The translations under genes and the position numbers were made by a program. Shown in pieces: positions 1 through 7,455 of a stretch of 64,000 bases of DNA. The stretch comes from Spartobacteria bacterium (lineage in GTDB: Bacteria; Verrucomicrobiota; Verrucomicrobiia; Chthoniobacterales; UBA10450): the NCBI GenBank assembly GCA_003167555.1, contig PMSN01000029.1:1-64000 (forward strand), read 5' to 3'. The notes under the pieces were generated by a model. That model did no database searches, was not told the DNA's origin, and saw only the letters and a list, made by a program, of their open reading frames with translations. Each line of letters starts with the position of its first letter. Position 1 is the first letter of the stretch.

Positions 1-16
1 CACTACAAAGTTGAGC

Positions 17-322
17 CTAGGTGGCGGCGTGTTCATACTTGGCCGTGGCTTCGTCTCGTGAAAGTACGTGGAGACGGCGTGGACCTCCACCATGCATCTC
101 GCCCTGTGGATACGTCACCTCCCATAGCCGGCCATCTCTAGGGTCACGATAAAGCGTCTCCCAGCCTGACCAATCCTTCGCGATGCGTTCAAGCTTCTGC
201 GTGGTCAGCCACTCGATGCGCTGCTCTGTGGCGTCGGCGACAACGGCGCGATCTTTCTGCACAAGCCAATCGCCACGGAGCTCGACTTCTTCTGGTGTAA
301 GCTCTGACATCGGAAAAGCCAT
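17..322 (-). CDS. Imm27-like immunity protein, integron cassette gene
   Basis: The 101-residue protein carries the block YRDPRDGRLWEVTYPQGEMH followed by GGGPRRL, which I recognise as the signature of the Imm27 family of immunity proteins from polymorphic-toxin systems; the family match is from memory. No toxin gene is visible beside it. The first ATG lies inside the GTTAGATGG core of the neighbouring attC site, so translation may really begin at the second Met (MSELTPEE), four codons later. It is the third gene of a minus-strand cassette array, and its own 3' attC would lie beyond the window edge. It probably works as an orphan cytoplasmic antitoxin. Confidence 0.65.
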   Translation of the reverse strand: MAFPMSELTPEEVELRGDWLVQKDRAVVADATEQRIEWLTTQKLERIAKDWSGWETLYRDPRDGRLWEVTYPQGEMHGGGPRRLHVLSRDEATAKYEHAAT

Positions 323-444
323 CTAACGAGAATGAGCTCAGGCGCCGCTGGCGGGAGCGAGCCTGGATTGCAACGGATGTGTTTTCATGATCTTTGGTGA
401 GATATCGGAGCGGCCAGCGGTTGCCTGCAGCGACCGGTTAGACC
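322..444 (-). other. attC recombination site 1
   Basis: Read on the minus strand the segment starts with the R'' core GTCTAAC (near 437-443) and ends with the R' core GTTAGAT (near 322-327). Inside, GCCAGCG near 411 pairs with CGCTGGC near 347, giving the imperfect palindrome expected of an attC site. About 120 bp long. It is clearly homologous to the site at 773-883: both contain CGCTGGCGGGAGCGAGC and TGTTTTCAT. Cassette genes start directly after the GTTAGAT core, the normal cassette arrangement. Confidence 0.8.
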
Positions 445-452
445 CTGCGGTG

Positions 453-761
453 CTATGCGACGCTAAATTGTCGTGAGGAATTCTGTGGCCATAAAACGTG
501 ATACTCATCTGCGTCGGTGCGACGGTAAGCTGCGGTGATCGCCGCCATGAATCCAATGCGCTCCAGCAGCGGTGCAATCTCGCGAAAGGTCTTCTGCGGG
601 TCAGACGTGGGAAGAAATATGTTCGCTTCGCCGGAGCCCATGTCGTGTCCATCCACCGCAGCTTCTCCAAGTGCAGCGATAAGCTGACTCTCGATCGCGA
701 TGAGCGCGTCGTAATCAGAGATCGCGTCTGCGGCGAACTGGAGGACGAGCTGATACTGCAT
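453..761 (-). CDS. Hypothetical protein, integron cassette gene
   Basis: A 102-residue soluble protein of alternating helix and strand character, containing VDGHDMGSGEANIFLPTSD and ending in a hydrophilic tail. I know of similar small cassette-type proteins with the GHDMGSGE block, but no function that can be assigned. It sits alone between two attC sites in the same orientation as its neighbours, so it forms a one-gene cassette. There is no signal peptide or membrane segment. It has no promoter that I can see and probably depends on read-through along the array. Confidence 0.75.
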   Translation of the reverse strand: MQYQLVLQFAADAISDYDALIAIESQLIAALGEAAVDGHDMGSGEANIFLPTSDPQKTFREIAPLLERIGFMAAITAAYRRTDADEYHVLWPQNSSRQFSVA

Positions 762-772
762 CGTGGCTTTGG

Positions 773-883
773 GTCTAACGAGAATAAGCTCAGCGACCGC
801 TGGCGGGAGCGAGCGTGGAGTGGAATGGCAGTGTTTTCATAAAGTTGGGCGACGCGCCAGCGCGGCCAGCGATTGGTTAGATG
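773..883 (-). other. attC recombination site 2
   Basis: On the minus strand it runs from an ATCTAACC core (875-882) to a GTTAGAC core (773-779), with internal complementary GCCAGCG/CGCTGGC arms near 865 and 808. About 110 bp. It shares most of its sequence with attC site 1, as expected for sites of one array. The stop codon of the gene at 877-1194 is formed by its first core bases. Confidence 0.8.
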
Positions 884-1194
884 GTCGGCGCGGCATGCGT
901 ACGACGTTTGTAGAGCGAAATGAGCAACAGAACAAGGCCGACGATGAAACCAAGGGCAGTCACGACGACGGCCACTGCTACGACCGTATCGAGAGTCGAA
1001 ATACCGCTGTCGATTATTTGCCCCTCCCGCTCGGGGTGGTCTAAACTCAAAAACAGTCGAGTCTCAAATCGCGGCGGCTCGAAATACATAGCCGTGAATC
1101 CCACCAGAAGTGTTGCCGGAAATGCGGCCAGGAGCACGAAGGCCAGTTTGCTCAGCTTCGCATTGCGTACCTTCCATCGGACGGGCGTTACCAT
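877..1194 (-). CDS. Small two-segment membrane protein, integron cassette gene
   Basis: A 105-residue protein with two predicted membrane segments: residues about 15-36 (LAFVLLAAFPATLLVGFTAM) and about 68-92 (a Val/Ala/Leu-rich run). An extracytoplasmic or loop region of about 30 residues lies between them, and the tail is basic (YKRRTH). No family is recognised. The start ATG is embedded in the GTTAGATGG core at 1192-1199 and the TAA stop lies in the next attC core, so the gene fills its cassette exactly. It is the cassette nearest to the integrase remnant. Confidence 0.7.
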   Translation of the reverse strand: MVTPVRWKVRNAKLSKLAFVLLAAFPATLLVGFTAMYFEPPRFETRLFLSLDHPEREGQIIDSGISTLDTVVAVAVVVTALGFIVGLVLLLISLYKRRTHAAPTI

Positions 1195-1230
1195 CTAACG
1201 AGAATTAGACGAAAAAGTTTCGTCTAACTC
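1194..1230 (-). other. attI-like or short attC core site with perfect hairpin
   Basis: The segment contains the core GTTAGATGG on the minus strand (1191-1199) next to a perfect 10-bp hairpin, TTAGACGAAA (1205-1214) and TTTCGTCTAA (1218-1227) around a 3-nt loop. It overlaps the end of the integrase remnant: the integrase TAG stop is part of the core. Its place between integrase 3' end and first cassette makes it a candidate attI in an integron whose integrase points the same way as the cassettes. It could also be a shortened attC. Confidence 0.5.
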
Positions 1231-1339
1231 GGAATTGGGAAGTGGTTTGGGGCGGGGCCGTTCGTCATCGAGCGGACTGCGTATGCCCAAACCCGGTTTG
1301 TTTAGAACGTGGGTGTAAATCATCGTGGTGGAAACGTCT

Positions 1340-1603
1340 TTACCCCGTGAGATAGTTTCGCAGCCTGTTCTTGATGTACCGTTTGCCCCACGCGCTCTTG
1401 AGGTATTTCTCCCGCTGCGTTGCGTCCGTCTGGTCGAGACAACCTTCCCAGTAAACCAGTTCGAAAGGGACCCTATTCCGAGTGGAAGAAACGGTCCCCT
1501 TATTGTGCGCTTGTAATCTTGCCGGCAAGCCTTTGGTAAACCCAACATAAAACTGGTGGTCTCTATCGGAACGCAGGACGTAAACGTAGCAGTATCGTTC
1601 CAT
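1340..1603 (-). CDS. GIY-YIG family endonuclease inserted in intI
   Basis: An 87-residue single-domain GIY-YIG nuclease: YVYVLRS for the GIY strand, [17 protein letters not shown] for the YIG strand and following helix with its Arg, and a conserved Glu in [15 protein letters not shown]. This is the short UPF0213/YhbQ-like size class. It lies wholly inside the integrase remnant, in another frame of the same strand, and its TAA stop falls just before the resumed integrase codons. The intact domain contrasts with the dead host gene, which suggests a recent insertion or selection on the nuclease itself. Confidence 0.85.
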   Translation of the reverse strand: MERYCYVYVLRSDRDHQFYVGFTKGLPARLQAHNKGTVSSTRNRVPFELVYWEGCLDQTDATQREKYLKSAWGKRYIKNRLRNYLTG

Positions 1604-1625
1604 AATCTTATCTCATAGGGTGAAT
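1341..1625 (-). mobile_element. Minimal GIY-YIG element with imperfect terminal inverted repeats
   Basis: The insert between integrase codons LLGH and KDVSTT is about 282-285 bp and holds only the endonuclease gene. Its two ends form an imperfect inverted repeat: ACCCCGTGAGATAG at 1342-1355 on the plus strand against ACCCTATGAGATAA read inward from 1621 on the minus strand (12 of 15 aligned positions agree). No transposase or RNA intron structure is evident. Exact ends are uncertain by a few bases because GGG and CAT may belong to host or insert. Confidence 0.6.
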
Positions 1626-1930
1626 GCCCAAGCAGTTCCTGCACGGTGCGAATATCATACCCGCTCTCCAGGAGATGGGTAGCAAAACTGTGGCGAAAGG
1701 TATGGCAACTCGCCGCCTTGGCCACCCCCGCAGCGCGGATCGCTTCTTTGACCGCGTTTTGCAGGTCTCTTTCCGCGGTGTGGTGGCGCCTTTTCTCGCC
1801 ACTGCGCGGATCGACGGAGATCTTTTCGGCGGGAAAGACAGGCGGCGCTGGGGAAGCGATCATTATTCGAAGGGAATTGCGGAGGGTTGAGCCGTCCAGG
1901 GAGGCATGATCGAAAACGGTATCAGATCAG

Positions 1931-2209
1931 TCACATTTCATCAATGACTTTCCGAGCGGCGTCCTGGTCTTCTGAGTGAATGAGTAGTTCAATGCGGTTG
2001 TTTCTCGCAGGTCTAGGGTACGGATCGCGCCATGAAACGTCGTCGATGATATCGGCGCTCGCTACATCAAGCCGACTTGCATCGCGTGCTGTGAAACGAA
2101 CGTGATGCCGAGTAAGGCGATCCATGATGCGCCTGCCGAGAAGCGGGTCAAGATAGCCGAAGCTGATGTACTCGTCGGACTTACCTTGCAGATCAGCATC
2201 ATCGTCCAT
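1931..2209 (-). CDS. Hypothetical protein, former cassette gene
   Basis: A 92-residue acidic protein starting MDDDADLQGKSDEY. Its C-terminal half (NNRIELLIHSEDQDAARKVI) resembles the ferredoxin-like strand-helix pattern of small DUF2007-type proteins, a weak impression only. It starts 16 bases after a GTTAGATGA core on the minus strand, so it was probably a cassette. No attC remains at its 3' end; instead the sequence runs within 70 bases into the truncated integrase, marking a deletion joint. Confidence 0.6.
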   Translation of the reverse strand: MDDDADLQGKSDEYISFGYLDPLLGRRIMDRLTRHHVRFTARDASRLDVASADIIDDVSWRDPYPRPARNNRIELLIHSEDQDAARKVIDEM

Positions 2210-2221
2210 TGAAGCGGGAAA

Positions 2222-2240
2222 TCATCTAACGAGAATTAGG
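2222..2240 (-). other. Integron core site (half-site)
   Basis: The minus-strand sequence TAATTCTCGTTAGATGA repeats the TTCTCGTTAGATG ending found at 1194 and, with one change, at 322 and 774. No paired R'' core was found to the right, so this looks like the surviving half of an attC or attI site. Confidence 0.5.
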
Positions 2241-2476
2241 CCCAGTTGTTGCGCCTTTAAAGACGCATTTTGGAGGTCTATCCAATTCATCGGGGCAATA
2301 CGCGGGCTGGGGAACATGCCCAAGACTCTATCCCCCACCCTTTTCCCGGGCAAGCCGAAACCGCTCGAACGACGCTCTAAAGGTGGCGTCAACGGCACTG
2401 GCGTCGATGCGATCGGCGGGGATGCCTGCGCCAAAGCTGGCGGCGACGCGAACTCGTCTTTTCGAAAATGATCTGC

Positions 2477-2794
2477 TCACTTCCCGGTCGCGTTGATGCG
2501 GCTGGCGCGGGAAGGGTCTGTATCCAGGGTGACGCTGACCGTCATGCCCGGCTTCAAGTCGGCCACGACTGCCTTTCGCCCATTCACGTTGATCTCGGTG
2601 AACTGTGTGATCGTGAGTGTCTTCGTTACTTTGTCGTCCGCCACAGTGATCGAGGTCGCGGTGACGCTCGAAATAACGGGAGGGTGTTGCACCGGCGCCG
2701 ACGCCTTCTTCCTGGAACCCGCGAAGCTCGGGCTGACTACAACCATTCCAAGCAGAACAGCGATAACCAGGAGAAGGAAGCTAGGTCTCTTCAC
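2477..2794 (-). CDS. Small exported beta-strand protein
   Basis: A 105-residue protein with a clear signal peptide (MKRPSFLLLVIAVLLGMVVV, cleavage near SPSFA) and a C-terminal domain of short beta strands: VTATSITVADDK, TKTLTITQFTEINVNG, VVADLKPGMTVSVTLD. The pattern is that of DUF5666-like OB or SH3-type exported proteins, where the domain tells how a metal or ligand depends on a 'control' loop; function is unknown. It starts 6 bases after the secretin stop codon and is the last gene of the pilus/secretin operon, so it may be a periplasmic accessory to the secretin, though it could simply ride on the operon. Confidence 0.7.
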   Translation of the reverse strand: MKRPSFLLLVIAVLLGMVVVSPSFAGSRKKASAPVQHPPVISSVTATSITVADDKVTKTLTITQFTEINVNGRKAVVADLKPGMTVSVTLDTDPSRASRINATGK

Positions 2795-2800
2795 GGCGCG

Positions 2801-5452
2801 CTACTTCTTATACAATGGAACTTCCGGCAGGATCGGCGGCTCGATCACGTCTTCGGATTCTTCTACTTCTTCTGTCGAATTGACCGGCTGGCCGCCGGGG
2901 TTCACCAGGCGGGCGGTCACGAAGATGACCAGATTGCGTTTGATGTGCTGATCCACGTTCGTGCGGAAAAGGCGGCCGACAATAGGGATGTCGCCCAGGA
3001 TCGGCGTCCGATCTTCCGTCCTTTGCACGTCCTCCCGCATCAAGCCGCCGAGCACGACGGTCTGGCCGTCCCACACGCTCACGCTCGTCGTGACTTTCCG
3101 GGTGCTGAAGATCGGCTGGTTAATGACATTCGGAGTGAGGACCGTCGTCGTAGTCACACCTAGGATGTTAGTCGAGGAAGTCTGAATCGGGCTGCCGTAG
3201 TTGATGAAGCCTTCGAACTCGACCACCTGCGGGACAAGATTCAGATCGATGGTCACGCCATCGGGTCCTACGACTGGTTCCACTTCCAGAGTCACACCGG
3301 TGTTGCGGGTTTCAAACGCGGTCGGCGTGGTAGGTGTCACCGGAAATGCGCCGTTCGTACCTGTGCTCGAACCGGTCCCTAGCACCCCGCTATTGGTATC
3401 GCGCACACTAAAGCTCTGCGGAATCTGGGGCGGCTCGAACTGGGTGGGATAACGAAATTCGCGGACGATTTCGATCACGGCGCGCTGGCCGCTCTTGGTG
3501 GTCACTCTGGGCGCGGAGAGGAGGTCCACGCCTTTCTTCTGGTTGAGCGCGCGAATCACGACTTGAAATTGGGGATCGGTAAAGACGCCGCTCAGTCCAA
3601 AAATTCCCGGCGCCAGTGAAGTCGCGCCGGGCACGCCGAAGAGAAGGGAATCGATCGCGTTCGCGTTGATCGCGAGATTGCCGCTGCGATTTCCGCCCGT
3701 TATTGGGAACTGGCCCACGGGTCCCCCGCCCGGCTGGATGAATGGAAAATCTGCAGGGTTTACACCGGGCGCTGTCCCCGATGTTCCGCCGCTGCCGAAC
3801 ACGCGATTAGATCCGGGCACGTTGAACTGCCCCAGCAGCCAGTCGAACCCGAGCTCCTTCAAGTTAGTCTGATTGATCTCGATAAACTTCGATTCGATCT
3901 CGACCTGCTTCGGCCCCGAAACATTGGCCTGCTCGACGATGGCATCGACCAGCTCCAGATTGTCCGCTGTGTTCCTGACAATGAGGCGGCTGCTTTGCGG
4001 CAGGAAGTTTGCGCTCGATCCCGGGACCGTGAACGGCACGCCCTGGCTCTCGAGGAATTCTTTCGCGCCCTCGCGATTCACCAACTGATGTCCACCGGTG
4101 GATTCCACGGTGTCCTTTGCGGTGCCGAGGCCTTTGCCGGAAGCGGTCGCGCGCTGGTTCAAAGCCGAGCCGGACGCACTCAGCGATCCGCTGATGAAAC
4201 CGGGCGGCACGCGATATTCTTTCGTGAGCAAATCGTTGCTCTGCTCGCTCAGGGGAATAATCGAGATCGCGTAGGGTTCGATCTTCACTTTCAATCCGGC
4301 CTGGCTCGCGATGTAACGGAGCGCTTCGCCGAGCGGAATCTGATGCAGCGTGATCGTGATTCGCGCATCCGCGGGTGAAATGGAAGGTCCCGTTATCGTG
4401 GCGGGGACCGCTGCGGGCGCCGGCGCGATGGGTTCCGGCGAAGCACCCGTCGCAGGCGCAATCGGCGCGATGGCGGTGGTGGTGGTCGTCGTGGTTGTTT
4501 CCGCCGTCCGGCCCTGCGTGTTCAGCCGCAAAACAATATCCACGCCTTTGCGGCCATCGGCGCCCGGATCATTTTCCGCCGCCTGTTGCCGGATGAACTC
4601 GACCGCTTCACGGATGCTCGCATCGCGAAATTCGATTTTCGGAATGATGATGGTGTTGAGTTTATTCGTGATCCGCGCGGTGCCCGTGGCGTCTTTCGTG
4701 AACGCATCGGTCACGGTGCCGACGGTTTCGCCATATTTTTTGACCGGCTCTTCCCAGCCTTTCTGCACCTGCCAGAGCTGGCGGGAACGCGTTTCGTTGT
4801 AGGCCTCTTCGCCGTAATGCGTCTTGGTGAGATTGATTTTTTCTTCACCGCGGCGCGCGGCAACGTTGTAAGGATCGAGACTCAGGACCTGCTCGTATTT
4901 CTTGAACGCGAGATCGTAGCGGCCGCTGTTGTAGTAACCCTCCGCGTCGGACAGCAGCTTTTTCACGTCCTCGACTTTCGAGAGGAACTTCGGGCCCATC
5001 GTCCGGTTGAAATAACCGGGCTGTTGCAAATGGGCCAGCATCTCCGCAGCCGCGCGGCAATTCGGATCGTAACGATTACTCAGCATCTCCAGGCAAATTG
5101 CTTCCGCCTCGGCGTATTTGCCCTCGGCGATGCGGTGCTCGGCAAGCTTGAGTCCACTCGCGCAGAATCCGCGCAGAGCGTCGTCGTGCGATTTCTCGCT
5201 TACCACCGCGTCCGGCAGAAAGTCGAGCGCCGCGCGAAATTCCTTATGCGCCACCGAGAATTTTTTCTCGGCCATGGCCGCTTTGCCTCGCGCAAGGGCT
5301 TCTTCGCCTCGCGGAAGCGCCTCCTGGCGGCGTGTAGCTTCGCGGTCCGCGACGTGATTGACGTTCTGCGCGAAACTATCCGCGCATATCCACGTCAGGA
5401 AAATGGCGGCCGGTGATAGAAAAAGGGCAGAACGAGGAAAGGACGTGGTCAT
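2801..5452 (-). CDS. Secretin (type II/IV pilus family) with N-terminal TPR region
   Basis: An 883-residue outer-membrane secretin. A signal peptide (MTTSFPRSALFLSPAAIFL to DSFAQ) is followed by TPR-like helices at about 45-240, an N0/STN-like domain (ITLHQIPLGEALRYIASQAG near 370), an N1-type domain (PQSSRLIVRNTADNLELVDA, then VEIESKFIEINQTNLKELGF), and the C-terminal secretin domain with DLLSAPRVTTKSGQRAVIEI and VWDGQTVVLGGLMRED, GDIPIVGRLFR. It forms the outer-membrane pore of a pilus or secretion machine. By gene order it matches Akkermansia Amuc_1098. A Thr run near 315 and a Gly/Pro-rich linker near 560-600 are low-complexity. It is fourth in a minus-strand operon after the pilM-like gene. 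Confidence 0.9.
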   Translation of the reverse strand: MTTSFPRSALFLSPAAIFLTWICADSFAQNVNHVADREATRRQEALPRGEEALARGKAAMAEKKFSVAHKEFRAALDFLPDAVVSEKSHDDALRGFCASGLKLAEHRIAEGKYAEAEAICLEMLSNRYDPNCRAAAEMLAHLQQPGYFNRTMGPKFLSKVEDVKKLLSDAEGYYNSGRYDLAFKKYEQVLSLDPYNVAARRGEEKINLTKTHYGEEAYNETRSRQLWQVQKGWEEPVKKYGETVGTVTDAFTKDATGTARITNKLNTIIIPKIEFRDASIREAVEFIRQQAAENDPGADGRKGVDIVLRLNTQGRTAETTTTTTTTAIAPIAPATGASPEPIAPAPAAVPATITGPSISPADARITITLHQIPLGEALRYIASQAGLKVKIEPYAISIIPLSEQSNDLLTKEYRVPPGFISGSLSASGSALNQRATASGKGLGTAKDTVESTGGHQLVNREGAKEFLESQGVPFTVPGSSANFLPQSSRLIVRNTADNLELVDAIVEQANVSGPKQVEIESKFIEINQTNLKELGFDWLLGQFNVPGSNRVFGSGGTSGTAPGVNPADFPFIQPGGGPVGQFPITGGNRSGNLAINANAIDSLLFGVPGATSLAPGIFGLSGVFTDPQFQVVIRALNQKKGVDLLSAPRVTTKSGQRAVIEIVREFRYPTQFEPPQIPQSFSVRDTNSGVLGTGSSTGTNGAFPVTPTTPTAFETRNTGVTLEVEPVVGPDGVTIDLNLVPQVVEFEGFINYGSPIQTSSTNILGVTTTTVLTPNVINQPIFSTRKVTTSVSVWDGQTVVLGGLMREDVQRTEDRTPILGDIPIVGRLFRTNVDQHIKRNLVIFVTARLVNPGGQPVNSTEEVEESEDVIEPPILPEVPLYKK

Positions 5453-5468
5453 CGGGGGATCTCCGGGG

Positions 5469-6410
5469 TTAGGGGGTAAGAAGGGCTACTTCGATTAGTT
5501 CATTTGGCTCTTGAATGTTGATGATGACCGCCTTCGCGGCCTGAACATCTACCAATTTATATTTGATTTGTCCTTCCGGTTTCAAGGAAAATTCCTGATC
5601 TTTTTTTACGGCGAATTCCAGCCGGCCGCGCCAGAGGTAAACAAAATTCGCGACCGATTCGGGTGAGACCATGATCTTCTCCTTTACCAGGATGATCTGC
5701 TCGTGCGTTTCCTGATTTTCGAGCGTCAACTCGGAGAGATCGATCTTCGTCCCGTATTTGTTCGGTTCATATTTTTCGCTGAAGTTCACGAGCTTGAACT
5801 TCGTGCCGCGAATCGAATCGCCGATTTTCAGGAATTGCGTCGGCTCTTTCAAGTCGCTCGTGTTCAGCGCGAAGGTGTCGCCCACCCACGACGCGAAGAC
5901 GAGGCGGAACGGCTCCTGCGTGAACGATTTCATCTTGAGCTTGGCGATGAACGGCGGATGCGAATCCTTGTCCGTCGGGTTGGTGTGATTCTCCCATTCC
6001 TCCAGGTTACTGAATCCGTCCGTGTCCGGGTCCTGGGTCAGCACATCGGCCTCGGCGATCGGCAGACCGCATTGTTCCAACCACTCGTTAGGCACGGGCG
6101 GATGCACTTCCGTGGTTTGCAGCGTCGCCGGGAGACCGTTCGCGGCGATGAAATGTTTCTCGGGCACGAAGAGGCCGGAGCGCCCGCTGAAGGTCCATTG
6201 GGCCGGCTGGTGAAGTTTTTCCGCGGCCTGTTCCAGCTCGACGGCTTTCGGCAGCGGCGCCGTGGGTTTGCGCGGTCCGGCCATTTGCAGGCCCGCGAAA
6301 TTTTCGCCGAAGCTCGCGACGTTCTTCAAGATGAGCACTGAAGAGCAAAGCAGAAAGAGCGCGGCCGCCAGCACCGCCACGCGATCGTAATGGGCGCGGA
6401 TCCAGTTCAT
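5469..6410 (-). CDS. Pilus-locus membrane protein (position of Amuc_1099)
   Basis: A 313-residue protein anchored by one N-terminal membrane segment (VAVLAAALFLLCSSVLIL). The rest is periplasmic: a thrombospondin type 3-like calcium motif, DPDTDGFSNLEEWENHTNPT at about 125-145, and a C-terminal beta-rich part (IVLKDVQAAKAVIINI-like strands near the end). I do not recognise a named family. Its place between the Amuc_1100-like gene and the secretin, 16 bases before the secretin start, is that of Amuc_1099 in Akkermansia, and a role in linking inner-membrane assembly proteins to the secretin (a PilP-like task) is an inference from position. Confidence 0.75.
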   Translation of the reverse strand: MNWIRAHYDRVAVLAAALFLLCSSVLILKNVASFGENFAGLQMAGPRKPTAPLPKAVELEQAAEKLHQPAQWTFSGRSGLFVPEKHFIAANGLPATLQTTEVHPPVPNEWLEQCGLPIAEADVLTQDPDTDGFSNLEEWENHTNPTDKDSHPPFIAKLKMKSFTQEPFRLVFASWVGDTFALNTSDLKEPTQFLKIGDSIRGTKFKLVNFSEKYEPNKYGTKIDLSELTLENQETHEQIILVKEKIMVSPESVANFVYLWRGRLEFAVKKDQEFSLKPEGQIKYKLVDVQAAKAVIINIQEPNELIEVALLTP

Positions 6411-6431
6411 GGCAATGCAGCGAAGCGCAAC

Positions 6432-6523
6432 ATGGTGGATCGAGCGCTCCGCCGCTCGATGAAAAAACTGGCGGCAAGGCCGCGTCGACTAAACATCGCG
6501 CGACGGAGCGCGCGATCCACCAT
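6432..6523. repeat. 92-bp palindromic element, copy 1
   Basis: Ends are complementary: GGTGGATCGAGCGCTCC at the left and GGAGCGCGCGATCCACC at the right. Each end also folds by itself into a small hairpin (GATCGAGCGCTCC/CGCTCGATG and CATCGCGCGACGG/GCGCGCGATC). A second copy in the opposite orientation lies at 44459-44547, with the same ends and a different middle of about 40 bases. It resembles a BIME or short MITE. It sits between two genes of the pilus operon. Confidence 0.7.
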
Positions 6524-6537
6524 ACTGAAAGGATTTT

Positions 6538-7455
6538 TCAAAATACAAACCTCACGATCTCGATCTTGGCGGATGTTTCGATCCGTTCGTTGCCCACGAT
6601 GAAATTCAGCGCGGCGCCCGGCGTCGGCGAGGGCTTCGCAGTGGGAGAATTTGCCGGAGCCGCCGCCGGATTCACCGCATTCGCGTCCGCTGCGACCTCG
6701 CGCGCCGGGCCTTTCTCCTTTCCGTTTCGCACGTGCCACAAGCGGATGATGAAGAATTGCTGGTTCGCGCCCGCGATTTGATTGAGAACTTTTCGCGCCG
6801 CGGCCGGCGTGGAAACAAACGTCGCTTCCACGACATTCCGTTCGATCAGCTTCGACGCCGTCGCAGGAGTCCGCCCCGGACCAGACTTCGGAGTCGGCAA
6901 AGCCGATGAAGCTGCGTGTTCATCCGCGAGGGGCGCGCGGCGAAAGGAAGTCAGCGAATCGATTCTCGCGTCGATGAAAAGATTCAAAAGCCATTCCACC
7001 TGCGCCAGTTCTTGTCCGAGCAACGGCGCCACTTCCGTCTTCGGCAAGGCCGAGGCGAATTCATCGAACCCGAGGAAAAAATTATCGGGCAGCTTCACTT
7101 TGTTGGCGCGCGCTTTCTCGCTCACCGCCGTCATCGCCACGCGCAATTGCGATTGAAATTCATTCGGGGCCAGCGGCGCGATCGGGCCGCCGCGCATCTT
7201 CAGTTCGTCCTTCAGTTTGGCCAGGGCCGTGGCGTAATCCTCCCCATACACCTTCATCTTGCGCACGTTCTCCGGGCTCGGATACGGCGCGAGGCGCTCG
7301 AGGCGATTCAACTCCGCCGCGGTCTGATTGAAGCGCGTCGATGCTTCATCCCAATCGCTTTTTGCGCTGAACAAAAACCAAACGGAGCCGGCCAGGCAAA
7401 GAACAAACGCGATTAGAAACGCGCCGAGGAAACGATTTTCGCGGAACCAATTCAT
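6538..7455 (-). CDS. Amuc_1100-family pilus-associated protein
   Basis: About 305 residues from the preferred start MNWFRENRFLG, whose ATG overlaps the TGA of the upstream gene (ATGA), implying translational coupling; an in-frame upstream ATG would add 18 residues. One N-terminal membrane segment (LGAFLIAFVLCLAGSVWFLF) is followed by a coiled coil (SDWDEASTRFNQTAAELNRL) and a periplasmic domain. Several blocks line up with Akkermansia Amuc_1100 as I remember it: the NW start, LGQELAQVEWLLNLFIDARI then FRR, AAARKVLNQIAGANQQFFII then VRN, and a final strand near IEIVRFVF. Amuc_1100 is the TLR2-active outer-membrane-associated protein of that species. A PilO-like fold role is likely. The linker is Ala/Pro-rich. 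Confidence 0.8.
   Translation of the reverse strand: MNWFRENRFLGAFLIAFVLCLAGSVWFLFSAKSDWDEASTRFNQTAAELNRLERLAPYPSPENVRKMKVYGEDYATALAKLKDELKMRGGPIAPLAPNEFQSQLRVAMTAVSEKARANKVKLPDNFFLGFDEFASALPKTEVAPLLGQELAQVEWLLNLFIDARIDSLTSFRRAPLADEHAASSALPTPKSGPGRTPATASKLIERNVVEATFVSTPAAARKVLNQIAGANQQFFIIRLWHVRNGKEKGPAREVAADANAVNPAAAPANSPTAKPSPTPGAALNFIVGNERIETSAKIEIVRFVF

Larger units (their letters stand above)
1195..1863 (-). pseudogene. Integron integrase (IntI) remnant, split by an insertion
   Basis: The reading frame encodes the C-terminal part of a tyrosine recombinase with IntI hallmarks: [19 protein letters not shown] (end of the integron-specific patch), the catalytic HxxR box in [17 protein letters not shown], then VQELLGH. 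The next expected residues, [14 protein letters not shown] with the catalytic Tyr, appear only after about 95 unrelated residues, because a GIY-YIG element is inserted between LLGH and KDVSTT. The N-terminal half, including the first catalytic Arg, is missing: upstream of codon 1 the frame is closed and sequence from another cassette begins. The gene cannot make an active recombinase. It is transcribed in the same direction as the cassettes, unlike classical integrons. Confidence 0.85.

Noticed and set aside
1194-1230. Simple rho-independent terminator for intI
   Set aside because: The perfect stem lies inside the integrase coding end and is fused to a GTTAGATG core; no T-run follows the stem, so a recombination site is the better explanation.
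2222-2434. 70-residue minus-strand frame before the cassette at 1931
   Set aside because: It needs a TTG start, has low-complexity Pro/Arg-rich sequence and its end is formed by the integron core site. No family features; probably a relic or chance frame.
4430-4510. Possible regulatory microsatellite in the secretin gene
   Set aside because: The ACC/ACG-type run encodes a Thr linker in a variable part of the protein; mixed codons argue against a phase-variation tract.
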